From Bagarius yarrelli (Eukaryota > Chordata > Actinopteri > Siluriformes > Sisoridae), in NCBI GenBank assembly GCA_005784505.1, contig VCAZ01000357.1, forward strand, positions 52,501-116,500: a stretch of 64,000 nt of DNA, written 5' to 3'. Of the stretch, positions 24,666-37,886 are shown one piece after another (the stretch's first letter is position 1; the number at the start of each line of letters is the position of its first letter). Under the pieces are notes generated by a model. The model was not told the DNA's origin. It was given only the letters and a program-made list of their open reading frames with translations, and did not search any database. Position numbers and translations under genes: made by a program.

Positions 24666-25138
24666 TGGTGATGTTCCTCAGTGTGTAAAGTGGTGCAGAA
24701 ACCCATTTCTTCCTGCTTTATTTACCGCGTCAGGATCCAGAATTCCAATGATTGGGATAAAATCTGTAGCTGATTTAAAATCAGAATTAAAGATAAGTGT
24801 AAAGTTGTGTTAAAGTTGTGGGCGTGGCCTGTTTCACACACAAGAGCTTATAATAATGTTAAACTGCAGTAATAACAGGACAGTTCAAAGTGTTTGTGAC
24901 AAATTTCTGTATCATTACAACCAATAACATTAAACTGGAATTTAAACTTAATTAAACAGGAAAACACGAATTTATTCATTCAGGCTGAAACGCAGTGATT
25001 ATTAAATCTATAGGAAAAGTTCATATTAATCATTACTTTAATCGGGTCTTTTTATGTATTTAAAAGATTCTGTAAAAGACCAAAGGACCAAAAATGTTCA
25101 TACAATCAGACGATTCGGTCTGAAATTTACCTGCCTGT

Positions 25139-25176
<38 letters not shown>

Positions 25177-25484
25177 TTTGTGTGTTTGTGTGTGTGTGTG
25201 TGTGTGTGTAACTCTTTACTATCAACACAGACACATACTGCAGAAAACAGTCTGATTAAAAGCAGAGTAAAAAACCTGCCTTGTGTGTGTGTGTGTGTGT
25301 GTGGTGTGTGTGTGTGTGTGTGTGTTTTGTACACCAGAGGGCAGTATAACATTACATTCCCACCACCGTAAATCTGTGATTAGAAATAAGGTGAACTGAC
25401 TCACTAAGTGAACCAGTGTTTTAGTGAATCGATTGAATCAGTTCCCGCTCCAAAGACCAATAATGTAACACAAACTGCACCAAA

Positions 25485-25522
<38 letters not shown>

Positions 25523-25670
25523 ACACACACACACACACACGCACACATACATACACACACACACATACACACATTTAAAGTGTTTATAAATCTCCAGACT
25601 GACTGAATTACTGAACGAGTCAAATACCATGAGGTCCAAATCACAGAGTGAAATCAATTGGTTTTGGGTC
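24666..25670. other. unique DNA with three CA/GT microsatellites; no gene
   Basis: Contains (GT)n at 25143-25209 (with TTTG interruptions) and 25283-25325, and a long (CA)n with CATA interruptions at 25489-25572. ACACCAGAGGGCAG at 25331-25344 is CTCF-like. Around 25395-25440 the text GAATCGATTGAATCAGTT has the look of a short dispersed fish element. Reading frames here are microsatellite translations. Confidence 0.6.
25331..25344 (+). promoter_or_regulatory. CTCF-like motif
   Basis: ACACCAGAGGGCAG matches CCASYAGRKGGCRS at all but the first position. It is the best CTCF-like match I found by eye, on the plus strand next to a (GT)n tract. Confidence 0.4.
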
Positions 25671-27828
25671 ATTAACATTAAATTACATTAATTACATTAA
25701 CATTAACATTAACATTAACATTAACATTAAATTACATTACATTACATTAACATTAACATTAACATTACATTACATTACATTAACATTACATTAACATAAA
25801 CATTACATTACATTACATTACATTAACATTAAACATTACATTAATTACATAACATTAAATTACTTACATTACATTAATCATTAACAATAACATTAAATTG
25901 ACATTACATTACATTACATTACATTACATTAACATTAACATTAAATTACATTACATTAATTACATTAACATTACATTACATTACATTAAATTACTACATT
26001 AACATTAACATTAACATTACATTACATTACACATTAAATTACATTACATTACATTAAATTACAACATTACATTACATTAACATTACATTACATACATTAC
26101 ATTACATTACATTACATAATACATTAACATTACATTACATTAACATTACATTATCATTCTATTACATGACACATTACATCACATTACATTACATTACATT
26201 ACACATTACATTAACATTAATTACATACAATTACATTACATTAACATTAACATACATTAACATAAATTATTCATTACATTACATTACATTACATTACATA
26301 CTACATTAACATTAACATTAACATTACATGACATACATTAACATTAACATTACATTACATACATTAATTACATTACATTAACATTAACATAACATTACAT
26401 ACATACATTCATAACATTAATGCATTACATTACATTACATTACACTTACATTAACATAACATACATTACATTAACATTACATTACATTTAACATTAACAT
26501 TAACATTACATTAACATTAACATTACATTACATTACACAGTTAACATTAACACATTAATTACATTACATTAACATTAACATTACATTAACATTAACATTA
26601 CATTACATTACATTACATTACATTACATTACACATTACACATTACCATTCATTACATTACATTACATTACATTAACATTACATTATTACATTACACATTA
26701 CATTAAATTACATTAATTATTACATTACATTAAAAACATTACATTACATTAACATTACATTAACATTACATTACATTACATTACATTACATACATTACAT
26801 TACATTAACATAACATTACATTACATTACACATACATTAACATTAACATTACATTACATTAACATTAACATTACCATTACAATTACATTACATTACATTA
26901 ACATTACATTAATTCATTACATTACATTACATTACATTACATTAACATTACATTACATTACATTACATTACACATTACATTAACATTACATTACATTACA
27001 TTACCATTACATTACATTAACATTACATTACATTAACATTACATTACATTCATTAAACTTACATTACATTACATTAATTAACATTACATTAACATGAACA
27101 TTAACATTACATTAACATTAACATTACATTACATTACATTAAATTACATTACACATTAACATTAACATTACATTACATTAACATTAACCATTACATTACA
27201 TTACATTACATTACATTACATTATTTACATTACATTAATTACACATTAACATTACATTAATCATGACACATTAACATTACATTACATTAAATTACATTAC
27301 ATTACATTAACATTAACATTAACATTACAATTACATTAACATTACATTACAACATTACATTACATTACATTACATTACACATTACATTAACATTAACATT
27401 AACATTACATTACATTACATTAACATTACATTACATTACATTACATTACATTAACATTACATTACATTACATTAACATTACATTACATTACACATTACAT
27501 TTACATTACATTACATTAACATTACATTAATTACATTAACATTACATTAATTACATTACATTAACATTACATTAACATTACATTAACATTACATTAACAT
27601 TACATTACATACATTACATTAACATCATAACATTAACATTAACATTACGTAAATTACATTAACATTACATTACATTACATTAACATTACATTACATTACA
27701 TTACATTAACATTACATTACATTACATTACATTACATTACATTACATTAACATTAACATTAACATTAACATTAACATTAACATTACCATTCAATTACATT
27801 ACATTACAATTAACATTACATTAACATT
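25671..27828. repeat. ACATT/AACATT pentamer-hexamer array, 2.2 kb
   Basis: More than 390 copies of ACATT and AACATT in irregular mixture, with a few ACAC, ATTAATTAC and deletion variants. The right end runs without a break into the 3' end of a minus-strand SINE (AACATTTGGCAGACGCC at 27823). Seen on the minus strand, the array is a TAATG/TTAATG tail following the SINE end, the type of short tail fish SINEs of this family carry. The most economical reading is tail expansion. All six frames lack coding meaning. Confidence 0.94.
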
Positions 27829-27952
27829 TGGCAGACGCCATTATTCAGAGCGACTTACATTCAATCTCATCTATACATTTTATCTCATTTATACAAGGGC
27901 CTCACTCAGGGGCCCAACAGCTTGGTGAGGCTGGGATTCAAGCCCACAATCT

Positions 27953-27957
<5 letters not shown>
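27823..27957 (-). mobile_element. SINE fragment (3' part) attached to the pentamer array
   Basis: Minus strand order: GATTGTGGGCTTGAATCCCA (degraded B-box region), TGTTGGGCCCCTGAGTGAGG, then ATGTAAGTCGCTCTGAATAA and GGCGTCTGCCAAATGTT, the typical 3' end of a widespread fish tRNA-SINE. The A-box side is cut off by a (GT)n tract at 27958-28009. The end passes directly into the ACATT array. Confidence 0.75.
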
Positions 27958-28010
<53 letters not shown>

Positions 28011-28163
28011 TGACTGAAGGTCATGGTTAATGAACATGTTATGTGTTCTGATATAAATCACTATGATGGAGTTTAATGTAGCTTTAATGTTGCACTTCCA
28101 GTTCATTTATCTTTAAGGACGTTAATTACAAACCTTTCAGAAAAGAGAGAGAGAGAGAGAGAG

Positions 28164-28217
<54 letters not shown>

Positions 28218-28354
28218 TGTGTGTACGTGAGCATGTATAATTATATATATATCGCAAATTTTATATTCAGTGTAATTTTCATATCTGACCATCTGATTGG
28301 CCAGCATTTAGCGTGATGACATCATCAGAACCATTTTAGAACAGAATAAAAAAC

Positions 28355-28404
<50 letters not shown>

Positions 28405-28564
28405 CATCATCTCTTCCTTTCAGAGACACGACCAGGTTTAGATTAAAGAAGTGTGTTTTTATTTTTATTTTTTATTAAACACAATTGCTATTTTCCTGAC
28501 CTTCTGTAACCTTTCACACTGACACTCCATAGATCACACACAAACAGTGCATAAAGACATGACT

Positions 28565-28611
<47 letters not shown>

Positions 28612-28796
28612 CTGGGTAAAAGCTTCTTTCAAACCTGAGTCTAACAGTGAGAAAATGAGCTTTCTCTCTTTTTTCTCTTTTTTTCTCTCTGTAATGAAAT
28701 GCTGATGCATTCTGGGTAATAGAAAAAGGGGATAGCAGATAGCAGGACCGAAAGAGAGAGAGAGACAGAGAGCGAGAGAGAGAGTGAGAGGGCAGG

Positions 28797-28852
<56 letters not shown>

Positions 28853-30116
28853 CCTTGAGAGTGAAAATCAAATTTTATCCTTAACCCAAAGATAAATTGA
28901 TTCTTTAACCTGATTCATCTGATTCACCTGATTCAGCTGAGTCATGTGTCAGTGTGAATCAGCGCTGTGAGGTGACACTGACTGACACGTCCCCGCCGCG
29001 TCTGTAGGTTAATACGCAGCAGTGTTAGACTTTATAGCACCCCCACCCTGAGCTGCATTTCTTCAGGAATTTACAGGACACAAATCTGTCTCACATCACA
29101 CACACATCACACACACACATCATTAATAATACCAGGAATAACTGATTCATTTGATTGATTATCTTAATGACTTAATTTCTTATAATAAACTCACATTAAA
29201 CTCAAATTCACTGATTTATGATACATTTATTACAGTTTTTTAAGTGGATTTTAACCTTTAATATTTTTAGCTAGCGGTAATGTTACATCATCACTCCGGC
29301 ATTAATAACAGCTGGACCTGGTCACTGGTCACCAACCAGAATAATAAACTGAACACTTTTCAGACTTTTATTTCATTTTTGAATTAACCAACAACATTAT
29401 TTTATATGTAAAGCCCATGACTTATCTTATACCTCATCTTTGCACTCACTTTCTAGCAGTATTTATTTACCAGTAAATCTGGTTCTTTCCCCAGACGGGA
29501 AACCCGCTTCAAGAGTTGACTCTTTTCTGTGAACCGAATCAAAATCAATCTGACTCTCTTAAAAGAGCTGGAATTTTAACCTGAAATCTTTCTCTGTCAC
29601 TGATTCCTCCAAGCTCCTGACGAGGATGGACACCTGACCGACTCCTTTCAGGATATGAGATCATTTTATTCTTTATAATGATTCAGTCTTTAGGATTAAA
29701 CTGATTTTGTTGTGTTTATCATTTATAAGCAAATCAGATTCAGCGTTTGCAGCGATGCAGACTTTTAGTCCCGCCCCCCACCAAACCACAGAAATATAAA
29801 GGTCACTCAGTTTAAATATGACCACCAGATGACCACCAGTGGGAGCTCAGTGGTTAAACACTCTGGGGTCTCAGGGGGTGTTTAGGGCCCGTAAAGATTT
29901 TCTCATGCTCTGACATAATTTGTAATTTTTCTGTGTAAAAATTCTTAAAAACATATTGGTGGACCGGGTAGTAGCAGAGTGTTCAGCACAGACTGTGCTA
30001 TATTAGCAGAACGTTAGTACATGTCTGTTTTGAGTAAGTGATGTTCATGCAAAGTCAAAATAAGACCAAGAAACACAATCCAAACATCTGTCCATAAGAC
30101 ACAATGATGAGAAATG
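27958..30116. other. microsatellite-rich unique DNA; no gene
   Basis: Contains (GT)n at 27958-28009, compound (GA)n(GT)n at 28146-28224, (GT)n at 28357-28402, (CA)n at 28566-28609, and (GA)n-rich DNA at 28753-28850. The remainder, 28850-30116, is AT-rich unique sequence without a recognised feature; around 29500-29560 a GAATCAAAATCAATCTGACT stretch may be a short old repeat. Confidence 0.6.
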
Positions 30117-30250
30117 GATGTGGACTGCTAATCGGAAGATCATGGGTTTATATTCCATGCTGCCACTGCTGGGCCCCTGAGCACGGCCCCTAAAGCTCAT
30201 CTGTTTCAGATAGTAAGTCACTCTGGATAAGAACATCTACCAAATGATAT
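30117..30250 (+). mobile_element. degraded SINE
   Basis: GTGGACTGCTAATCGGAAGA, a damaged B box (ATGGGTTTATATTCC), CCACTGCTGGGCCCCTGAGC and the 3' end CACTCTGGATAAGAACATCT followed by ACCAAATGA. Same family as the copies at 53246-53408 and 27823-27957. The tRNA A-box is not preserved. Confidence 0.65.
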
Positions 30251-31744
30251 TAATAATCAACTAAGATATAAGTTAGCTTCATTTATTATGAATTGAGATT
30301 ATTAGGTTGATCCTCTTAACTAAATCCAGTCATTTTTCTTCTTCTTCTTCTTCTTTTTAAAATGCCAATCCTGCCATCTCACCATCTTCCCATCTCTTAA
30401 TCTCTTGTAATTTCCTTTCCTCTCCATGTTCTTCTCTCTGTCCGTGAGCTGCTGATTTGAGGAGTTTGAGGAGTGACAGCGTGTGTCAGATGGTATAAGA
30501 AGCGTCAGATGGAGTGTGAGGCGGAGAGAGAAGCAGTGCGGCTGAATGCCAGTGTGAAGAGCAGAGCAGATCTTCACCTCATAACACGTCTGCTTCTTTC
30601 CTGGCGGTCCACACTGATTTATCTCACTTTCTGCGTAATGCACTTACACACTCACGCCGAGTGTTTCAGAGACTGAGCGCTTTCATTACTCTCACTAACA
30701 CACCACCTCCGTCCTCACACAAAACAGCTCCTCACTTCCTGTTTCACTGACGCTGATTATTGTCCAATAACAGCACGACCCCAGGAGTGTCATTCCTCAT
30801 CAGAACATCAGAAACATCAGAAAAGAAATATATCATCACCTGTTGACCAATCAGAGCACAGCACTGTGGTACGAGAGGAAGATCTGAATCAGGAAATGTG
30901 AACATCAACCTGCTGACTGTAACACATAATCCTTTCTAAGGTAAAAAAACAATCACTGATGAAAGACACAATAGAAAAACATAAAGCTTTTTAAAGAACT
31001 TCTCACTCTTTTCACAGAACATTAACAGTGCAGAAGGACATCTTGGAAAATGCTAACTGCCTCCTGAGAGCACTGAAAGTGTACATCCCACCCTCACCAT
31101 CCAAAACCAGGCTCAGGGCCACAATGGCAACAGGTCTGATAGAGTTCTGGTAGTGATAAAACATAAAACCTTCTTCTAGACCTATCCTTCACATGCTCTT
31201 CACTCACACACACTAACTGTCCTCATTTATCACATCTATATACCTCTCTGTAAGGCCCGTCAGGGACACCATGACAAAGGCTCTATGTGTGAAAAGGGGG
31301 TTTATTTGGAAAACAGTTCTCAAAATGCAGAGCAAAAATAATAACTGGTCATGAAAACAAATGCTCGGTACTCTGGTAGGCTAATAATAATACTGGAGGA
31401 CTTTGGTTAGCTAAAATATCTAGCAGCCGGAATGCTAAAGGCGAAAGAACGTGATCAAAACTCAGGCGAGGGTTCTGTCTGGATAATGGAGGGCCCGAAA
31501 TCCTTACTTTACCCCTTTCCTATAATTGCCTTCAGGCATTGTTTTCTTCAGCTGCCCTCGGGGTCTAGGTTCCGGGCGTGTGGGGTGAGCTTGGTGGAAC
31601 CCTTGAGTAACAGTCGGGTCCAAAATGTTATTGGCTTTTACAATGATCTCTTTTCTGGACCATCACCTTCCAAGTCAATGAGTGGAAAATCCTTACAGGC
31701 CAGAGAGAGTGTTTTATTGTGTTTGTTGTTTATGTGTGTATTGG
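30251..31744. other. unique DNA; no gene
   Basis: Short CTT repeat at 30337-30355. The stretch 30440-30690 is unique with moderate GC. At about 31255-31330 CCCGTCAGGGACACCATGAC followed by GTTTATTTGGAAAACAG has the style of a dispersed fish repeat. A 105-codon frame at 31432-31749 is open by chance: no similarity recognised and no splice context. Confidence 0.5.
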
Positions 31745-33596
31745 CTTAGTGTGTAAATGGTATTTAGTGTTTGGTGGAAGGTATTTACTGTGTTTAGTGT
31801 GTGAATGTATTTACTGTGTTTAGTGTGTGAATGGGTGTTTACTGTGTTGTTTACTGTGTGAATGGTATTTACTGAGTTGATAGTGTTTAGTGTGTGAATG
31901 GTATTTACTGTGTTAGTGTAATGGTATTACTGTGTAGTTTGTGAATGGTTTACTGTGTTTAGGTGTTGAATGGTATTTACTGTGTTTAGTGTGTTGATGG
32001 TATTTACTGTGTTGATAGTGTTTAGTGGTGAATGGTATTTACTGTGTTTAGTGTGTGAATGGTATTTACTGTGTTTAGTGTGTGAATGGTATTTACTGTG
32101 TTTTTAGTGTGTGGGGTTTACTGTGTTTAGTGTGTTGATTGTATTTAGTGTCTTGATGGTGTTTACTGTGTTGATGGTGTTTAGTGTGTTGTGTGATATG
32201 GGTTACTGTTTGATGTGTTGACTGTGTTGATTGTGTGTGATAGTGTTTAGTGTGTTGATGGTATTTACTGTGTTGATGGTATTACTGTGTTGATTGTGTT
32301 GTGGGTTAGGGATGGGTTTACTGGGTTGATTGATGGTGTTTAGGTGTTTTGATGGTGTTATGTGTTGATTGTGTTACTGGTTGATGGTATTTATGTGTGT
32401 TGTTTATGGGTATTGTGGTGTTTTGTGTGTTAGTGTTGTGTTATGTGTTGATGTGTTATTGTTGATGGTGTTGATGGTGTTTAGTGTGTTGATGGTATTG
32501 TTGACTGTGTTGATTGTGTTTGTGTTTTTAGTGTGTGATGGTGTTGATAGTGTTTGATGGTGTTTAGTGTGTTGATGGTGTTTACTGTGTGTATGTGGTT
32601 TTGTGTTGAGGTGTTTAGTGTGTTTGTAGTGTGTTGATGGTGTGTGTTGATGTGTTGATGGTGTTTAGTGTGTTGATGATTTACGGTGTGTTTAGTGTGT
32701 TGAAGGTTGTAGTGTGTGTGTTGTGTTGATGGTGTTTAGTGTGTGAGTGTGTTTAGTGTGTTGTTGAGTGTGTTTAGTGTGTTGCTGGTGTTTATTGTTA
32801 GTGTGTTTTAGTATTTGTGTGTTGATATTGTGTTTAGTGTGTTGCTGGTGTTGTGTGTTGATGGGTTTAGTGTGATTGTGGTTGTGGTATTTACTGGTGT
32901 TATTGTGTTTACTGTGTGATGGTGTTTAGTGTATTTGCTGGTGTTAGGGTGTTGATGGTGTTTTAGTGTGTTGATGGTGTGTGAGTGTGTTGGTGATGGT
33001 GTTTAGTGTGTTAGTGTGTTGATGGTGTTTACTGGTGTTGTGTTTATGGTGTTTTAGTGTGTTGATGGGTAGTGTTACTGTGTTGATGGTTGTTTGAGGT
33101 GTGTTGTGGTGTGTGTGGGGTGTTTAGTGTGTTGGGAGTGTGTGGGATGTGTTGATAGGTGTTGATGGTGTTTAGATGTTGATGGGTTAGTATGCTGTGG
33201 TGTTTAGTGGTTGTTTAGTGTGTTGATGGTGTTTAGTGTGTTGATGGTGTTTAGTGTGTTGATGGTGTTTAGTGTGTTGATGGTGTTTAGTGTGTTGATG
33301 GTGTTTAGTGTGTTGATGGTGTTTAGTGTGTTGATGGATTTTTGGTTTACTGTGTGATGGTGTTTACTGTGTGTGGTTGTTTAGTGTGTTGCTGGTTTGT
33401 GTGTTGAGTGTGTGTGATGGTGTTACTGTGTGATGGTGTTTATGTTTTGATGGGGTTTTTACTGTGGTTGATTGGGTGTTTAGTTAGTGTGTTGATGGTG
33501 TTTACTGTGTTGATGGTGTTTAGTGTGTTGATGGTGTTTAGTGTGTTGATGGTGTTTAGTGTGTTGTGGTGTTATGTGTTTATGGTGGTTTAGGTG
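31745..33596. repeat. minisatellite array, 18-bp unit of two 9-mers (TTGATGGTG, TTTAGTGTG)
   Basis: About 100 copies. The left part has a variant with GAATGGTATTTACTGTG; the right part is GTGTTGATGGTGTTTAGT. A clean block of consecutive copies lies at about 33214-33335. Most other copies have indels. The plus strand is GT-rich with very little C. Confidence 0.93.
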
Positions 33597-33744
33597 TCAT
33601 TGTGGAGTCACTTTAAACGAACACGGCGTCCCAGTTCAACACGCGAAAAGGTCCGAGGTGAAGAGAAAGGTTTTAAAACACCATCATAGATATTGAGTTT
33701 AGTAGCAAGGTTATCAAATCTCACAGCACACAGTGCTCTCACAC

Positions 33745-33800
<56 letters not shown>

Positions 33801-33911
33801 AATCTCGCACCAGCCTCCATAAATATCACCCACCAAAAACGTCCTTGTGAAAACATTATGGTGATATTTTTATACTGTTACATATTGCACTGACCTACAG
33901 CTTATAACTAG

Positions 33912-33947
<36 letters not shown>

Positions 33948-34141
33948 GGCTTTATTAATGATTTATTGTTAGCTGTAATGAAGTAACAATCTCTTACAGC
34001 AGCAACATCACAGTTCAAATGTAAGGTGTTAGTAATGCCCTTTAAACCTCCAGCATACATTAATGCACTAAGGTCAGCAGACAGGTTCTGATTGGCTGAA
34101 AGCAGTATGATGTAATCTGATTGGCTGTAAGAAATATAAAA
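33597..34141. other. unique DNA with two (CA)n tracts
   Basis: (CA)n at 33746-33798 and 33912-33944. TCTGATTGGCTGAAAGCAGT and TCTGATTGGCTGTAAGAAAT (34087-34133) form a short imperfect direct repeat, each with a CCAAT-type ATTGG core. Confidence 0.6.
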
Positions 34142-34597
34142 AAAATGTAAATGTCTTTATTTGTCACATAGATTTTACAACCAACTGAAATTCTTTCCTC
34201 GCATACCCCATCTAAGTAATAATTGATTGTCCATAATTACCCCAAGGGTTACGAGCAGTGGTTGAAGAGTAGATCAGTGAATTGTCCATGGAGATTAAAA
34301 GATCGTAGCATGGGGATGTGTCAGCTAGGATGAAGAACAGTTCCATTTAGCTGAAGTTTATTTTCAGATAATGAGCTGCCATCTATGTCTGCCAGACAAG
34401 CCGAGATCCAGACAGAAGCTGTGGCGTCTGAGGAGGAAAAGAAAAAAATGAGTTGGGTGTGATCAGTATAACAACACTCGGTTATAGTGAGTTATACCAT
34501 GTGAGGAAATAACATTCCCATAGGAGTGTCTATAGAGGAAGGAGAAAAGGAGAGGACCAAATACTGAGCCTTGTGGGACACCAGTAGAGAGTCTGCA
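34142..34597 (-). pseudogene. LINE reverse-transcriptase relic with 3' tail (L2/CR1-like)
   Basis: On the minus strand a broken frame reads TGVPQGSVFGPLLFSFL (the RT motif lies at 34565-34582), a stretch ending HYNRVLLY, then after a one-base shift DHTQL (34450-34464) where the catalytic YADD/DDTQL box would be, followed by ISACLADI-like and SPCYD/NSLI-like remnants and RNLGVIMDN (34227-34253) across another shift. This order is that of the palm and thumb of L2/CR1-type non-LTR elements. After it come GGGGTATGCGAGGAAAGAA, TTTCAGTTGG and TGTGACAAATAAAG, the 3' tail. Several frameshifts, stops and D-to-H at the second catalytic position show it is dead. Exact clade is not certain. Confidence 0.85.
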
Positions 34598-35307
34598 TGA
34601 AGCAGATGTTGCATTCCTCTATGTTAGCTGATTGCAATAACACAATACAGATCTGTACAAAAATGCACATGTAGAAAAGTAGAGATATACAGATTAATAA
34701 ATCACATAACTACACATAATTAATACGCAGTTCCTGCTTTCCTGTCACAGATAATGTGTTCATTAGAGGTGAGAAAGTGCTGCAACATTTCTGAAACATT
34801 CTAACAACTCAGTTTCACATCTTCCAGCTTCCATTAAACTCATCGCAATACGAGACGACGCTAATCAGTTGCCATGGTAGAAAATCCTACATTTACAAAT
34901 AAATGGAAAGCTCATTAAGCTAACGAGGAACTCGGAGAGCAGCATGTTCACTCAACCAGCATTTTAATCTGCAGGGAGACGCATTAAAATCAGCCCAATG
35001 TCGCAGTCAGCTTTATCGTTACCGCTTACACACACTGCAGAAGCTACACAGCACACAGACAGCACACACTCCCGCTGGCTTTCCTAATAACGGAACCCTC
35101 ACTGATGAACTTCCTGTCATACCAAAATGTTCACTTCAGTCAAGCGGTAGCATGTGGTGGCACCACACTGGGATCGGAACCGCGCCGATTTTACACCACT
35201 ACATTAAAGCACATTCTCACCATGAACTTCCACAGCCTCCACAAGAGAAAGCAGCCAAATCTGTGCAGAAAATAGAGGAAAAAAGCCCTGTTATCTGAAG
35301 TGTTCCT
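34598..35307. other. unique DNA, candidate conserved noncoding block
   Basis: 34800-35030 is non-repetitive with several TAAT/ATTA cores (for example CATTAAACTC, TCATTAAGC, GCATTAAAATC) and an X-box-like GTTGCCATGGTAG at 34868-34880. No coding signal. Confidence 0.45.
34868..34880 (+). promoter_or_regulatory. RFX X-box-like site
   Basis: GTTGCCATGGTAG contains the palindromic centre TTGCCATGGTA of the RFX consensus GTTRCCATGGYAAC and differs only near its 3' end. Confidence 0.35.
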
Positions 35308-36500
35308 CATGAACACATGAACACGTTAACACATGAACACATGAACACATGAACACATGAACACGTTAACACATGAACACATGAACACGTTAACACATTG
35401 AACACATGAACACGTTAACACATGAACACATGAACACATGAACACATGAACACATGTAACACATGAACACATGAACACTAACACGTTAACACATGAACAC
35501 GTTAACACATGAACACATGAACACATTAACACATGAACACATGAAACACCATGAACACATGAACACGTTAACACATTCCATGAACATGAACACATGAACA
35601 CATGAAACACATGTTAACACATGAACACACATGAACACATGAACCACGTATTAACACATGAACACACGATGAACATGTTAAACACAGAAACACATGAACA
35701 CGTTAACACATGAACATGAATGTTAACACATGAACACATGAACACACATGAACACACGTGAACATATAACACACTGAAACACTATGAACCATGAACATTA
35801 ACAACCAACACATGAAACACATACAACTGGGGTGAACACATGAAAACACATGAACACAGACGGTTAACACATGAACATATTAACACATGAACAACAAACA
35901 CACATGAACACATGAACACATGAACACGTGAACCATGAACAATTAACACATGAACACATGAACACGTTAACACATGAACACATTAACACGTTAACACATG
36001 AACACATTAACACATGAACACATATTACACACATGAACACATGAACACGTTAACAAAAATGAACACATGAACACATTTAACACATGAACACGTTAACACG
36101 AAATATTAACACATGAACACATGAACACGTTAACACATGAACACATGAAACACGTTAAACATGAACCGTGAACACATGAACACATGAACATGTTAACACA
36201 TGAAACACATGAACACGTTAACACATGAACACGTTAATTACATGAACACATGAACACGTTAACACATGAACATGTTACACATGAACACATGAACACATGA
36301 ACATGTTAACACGTATGAACACTGAACACATGAAAACATGTAACACATGAACACATTAAACACCATGAACACATGAACATGTTAACACATAAACACATTA
36401 ACACATGAACACGTTAACACATGAACACATTAACACATGAACACGTTAACACATGAACACATTAACACATGAACACATTAACACATGAACACATGAACAC
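35308..36500. repeat. 8-bp tandem array (AACACATG, AACACGTT)
   Basis: About 145 octamers of two kinds, AACACATG and AACACGTT, with some AACACATT. AACACGTT copies are usually separated by one to three AACACATG copies, giving a loose higher-order period. GTTAACAC and CACATG palindromic cores recur. Minus frames read VHVFMCSC because three octamers make a 24-base cycle. Confidence 0.93.
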
Positions 36501-36649
36501 TGTTCAGCACATTTTCAGTTTAAACACATTTTTCTATATATTTATATAATAAACCACACTGCAAATATTACACTTTAGAACGTCTGCCAAATGACAGAAA
36601 AGTGAATAATATGGAGTGTGTGTGTGTCTGAGGGTGACTGTGTTTGGGT

Positions 36650-36738
<89 letters not shown>

Positions 36739-37585
36739 ATAGCTAAGGGCTGAACAAGGTCAGGTTTTGATCAGAGAGCAGACACAATTTTTATTCCTGC
36801 TTTATGCATTAACACAAAGCTGTAAAACTGACATTCATTTATTCTTTTTTCCTTTCATTTATTTATTAATTCCTCATTCCTTTTCTTTTATATTTATTTA
36901 TTTTTGATAGATCATTTCTTTCTTTTTTCATTAGTTAGTTATTTTTCTTTGTCTTTTATACATTTAATCATTTTTTATTATTTTTGATTTGGTTCATTTA
37001 TTAGTTCATTAACTCATTTATTCCTTTTTACCTTCCTTTATCTAGTCTTTTATTCGTTTAGTTTTTATTCATTCATCTAATCTCTTTTACTTTCTTTGTA
37101 TTCGTTTATTTATTAATTTGATCATTTTATTACTTCATTGCTTTTTTTTCCTTCATCTATTTTTTATGTATTCGTTTATTTATTAATTTCGTTTACTTCT
37201 TTGTTTGTTCATAATTTCATTCATTTGTTCTCTTCAGTTTTCCTCCCTTCACTCGCTCACTCGCTCACTCACTTCCTTCACTCACTCACTCACTCACTCA
37301 CTCAATCACTTCACTCCTTCACTCACTCGCTTACTCACTCAATCAATCACTCACTCCCTTCACTCACTCGCTTACTCACTTCCTTCACTCACTCACTTAC
37401 TCGCTGACACACTCCCGGTGTATTGTGGGTAATCAGATTATCATAACAGAAGTGTAACGAAGAGTTAATCAGGCCGAGAGGCTCAGTGCTGATAGACAGA
37501 GAAAGAGAGAGAAAGAGGGAAAGAATAAGAGAAAGAAAGATAGAGATACAGAGAGAGAGAGGGAAAGAGAGAGACATGAACAGAC

Positions 37586-37625
<40 letters not shown>

Positions 37626-37886
37626 TAAAGAAGGAAAAGAAAGCGAGAAACAGACAAAGAGAAAGAGAGAATTAAAGAAAAAGACAGAGAGACAGAAAAC
37701 AGAGACACAGATGTCTCCTGGAAATCCTGTAAACTTCAACCAATCAGAGGAGGACTTCAAAATTGCTGAAGATTAAAAATGCAAATAATCAGCATCTGTT
37801 TTGCTTTTAAATAAATCAATATTAATTTATTAGTTTTCTTAGATATTTTATAGTGTTTAAAGTTCTACACTGAAACATAAGAGCAC

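Noticed and set aside
30473..30676. A 67-codon plus frame in unique, moderately GC-rich DNA
   Set aside because: No recognised similarity, an overlapping longer minus frame, and no splice sites of quality at its ends.
31432..31749. A 105-codon plus frame
   Set aside because: No family resemblance and no splice bounds; a single open frame of this size is expected by chance in 64 kb.
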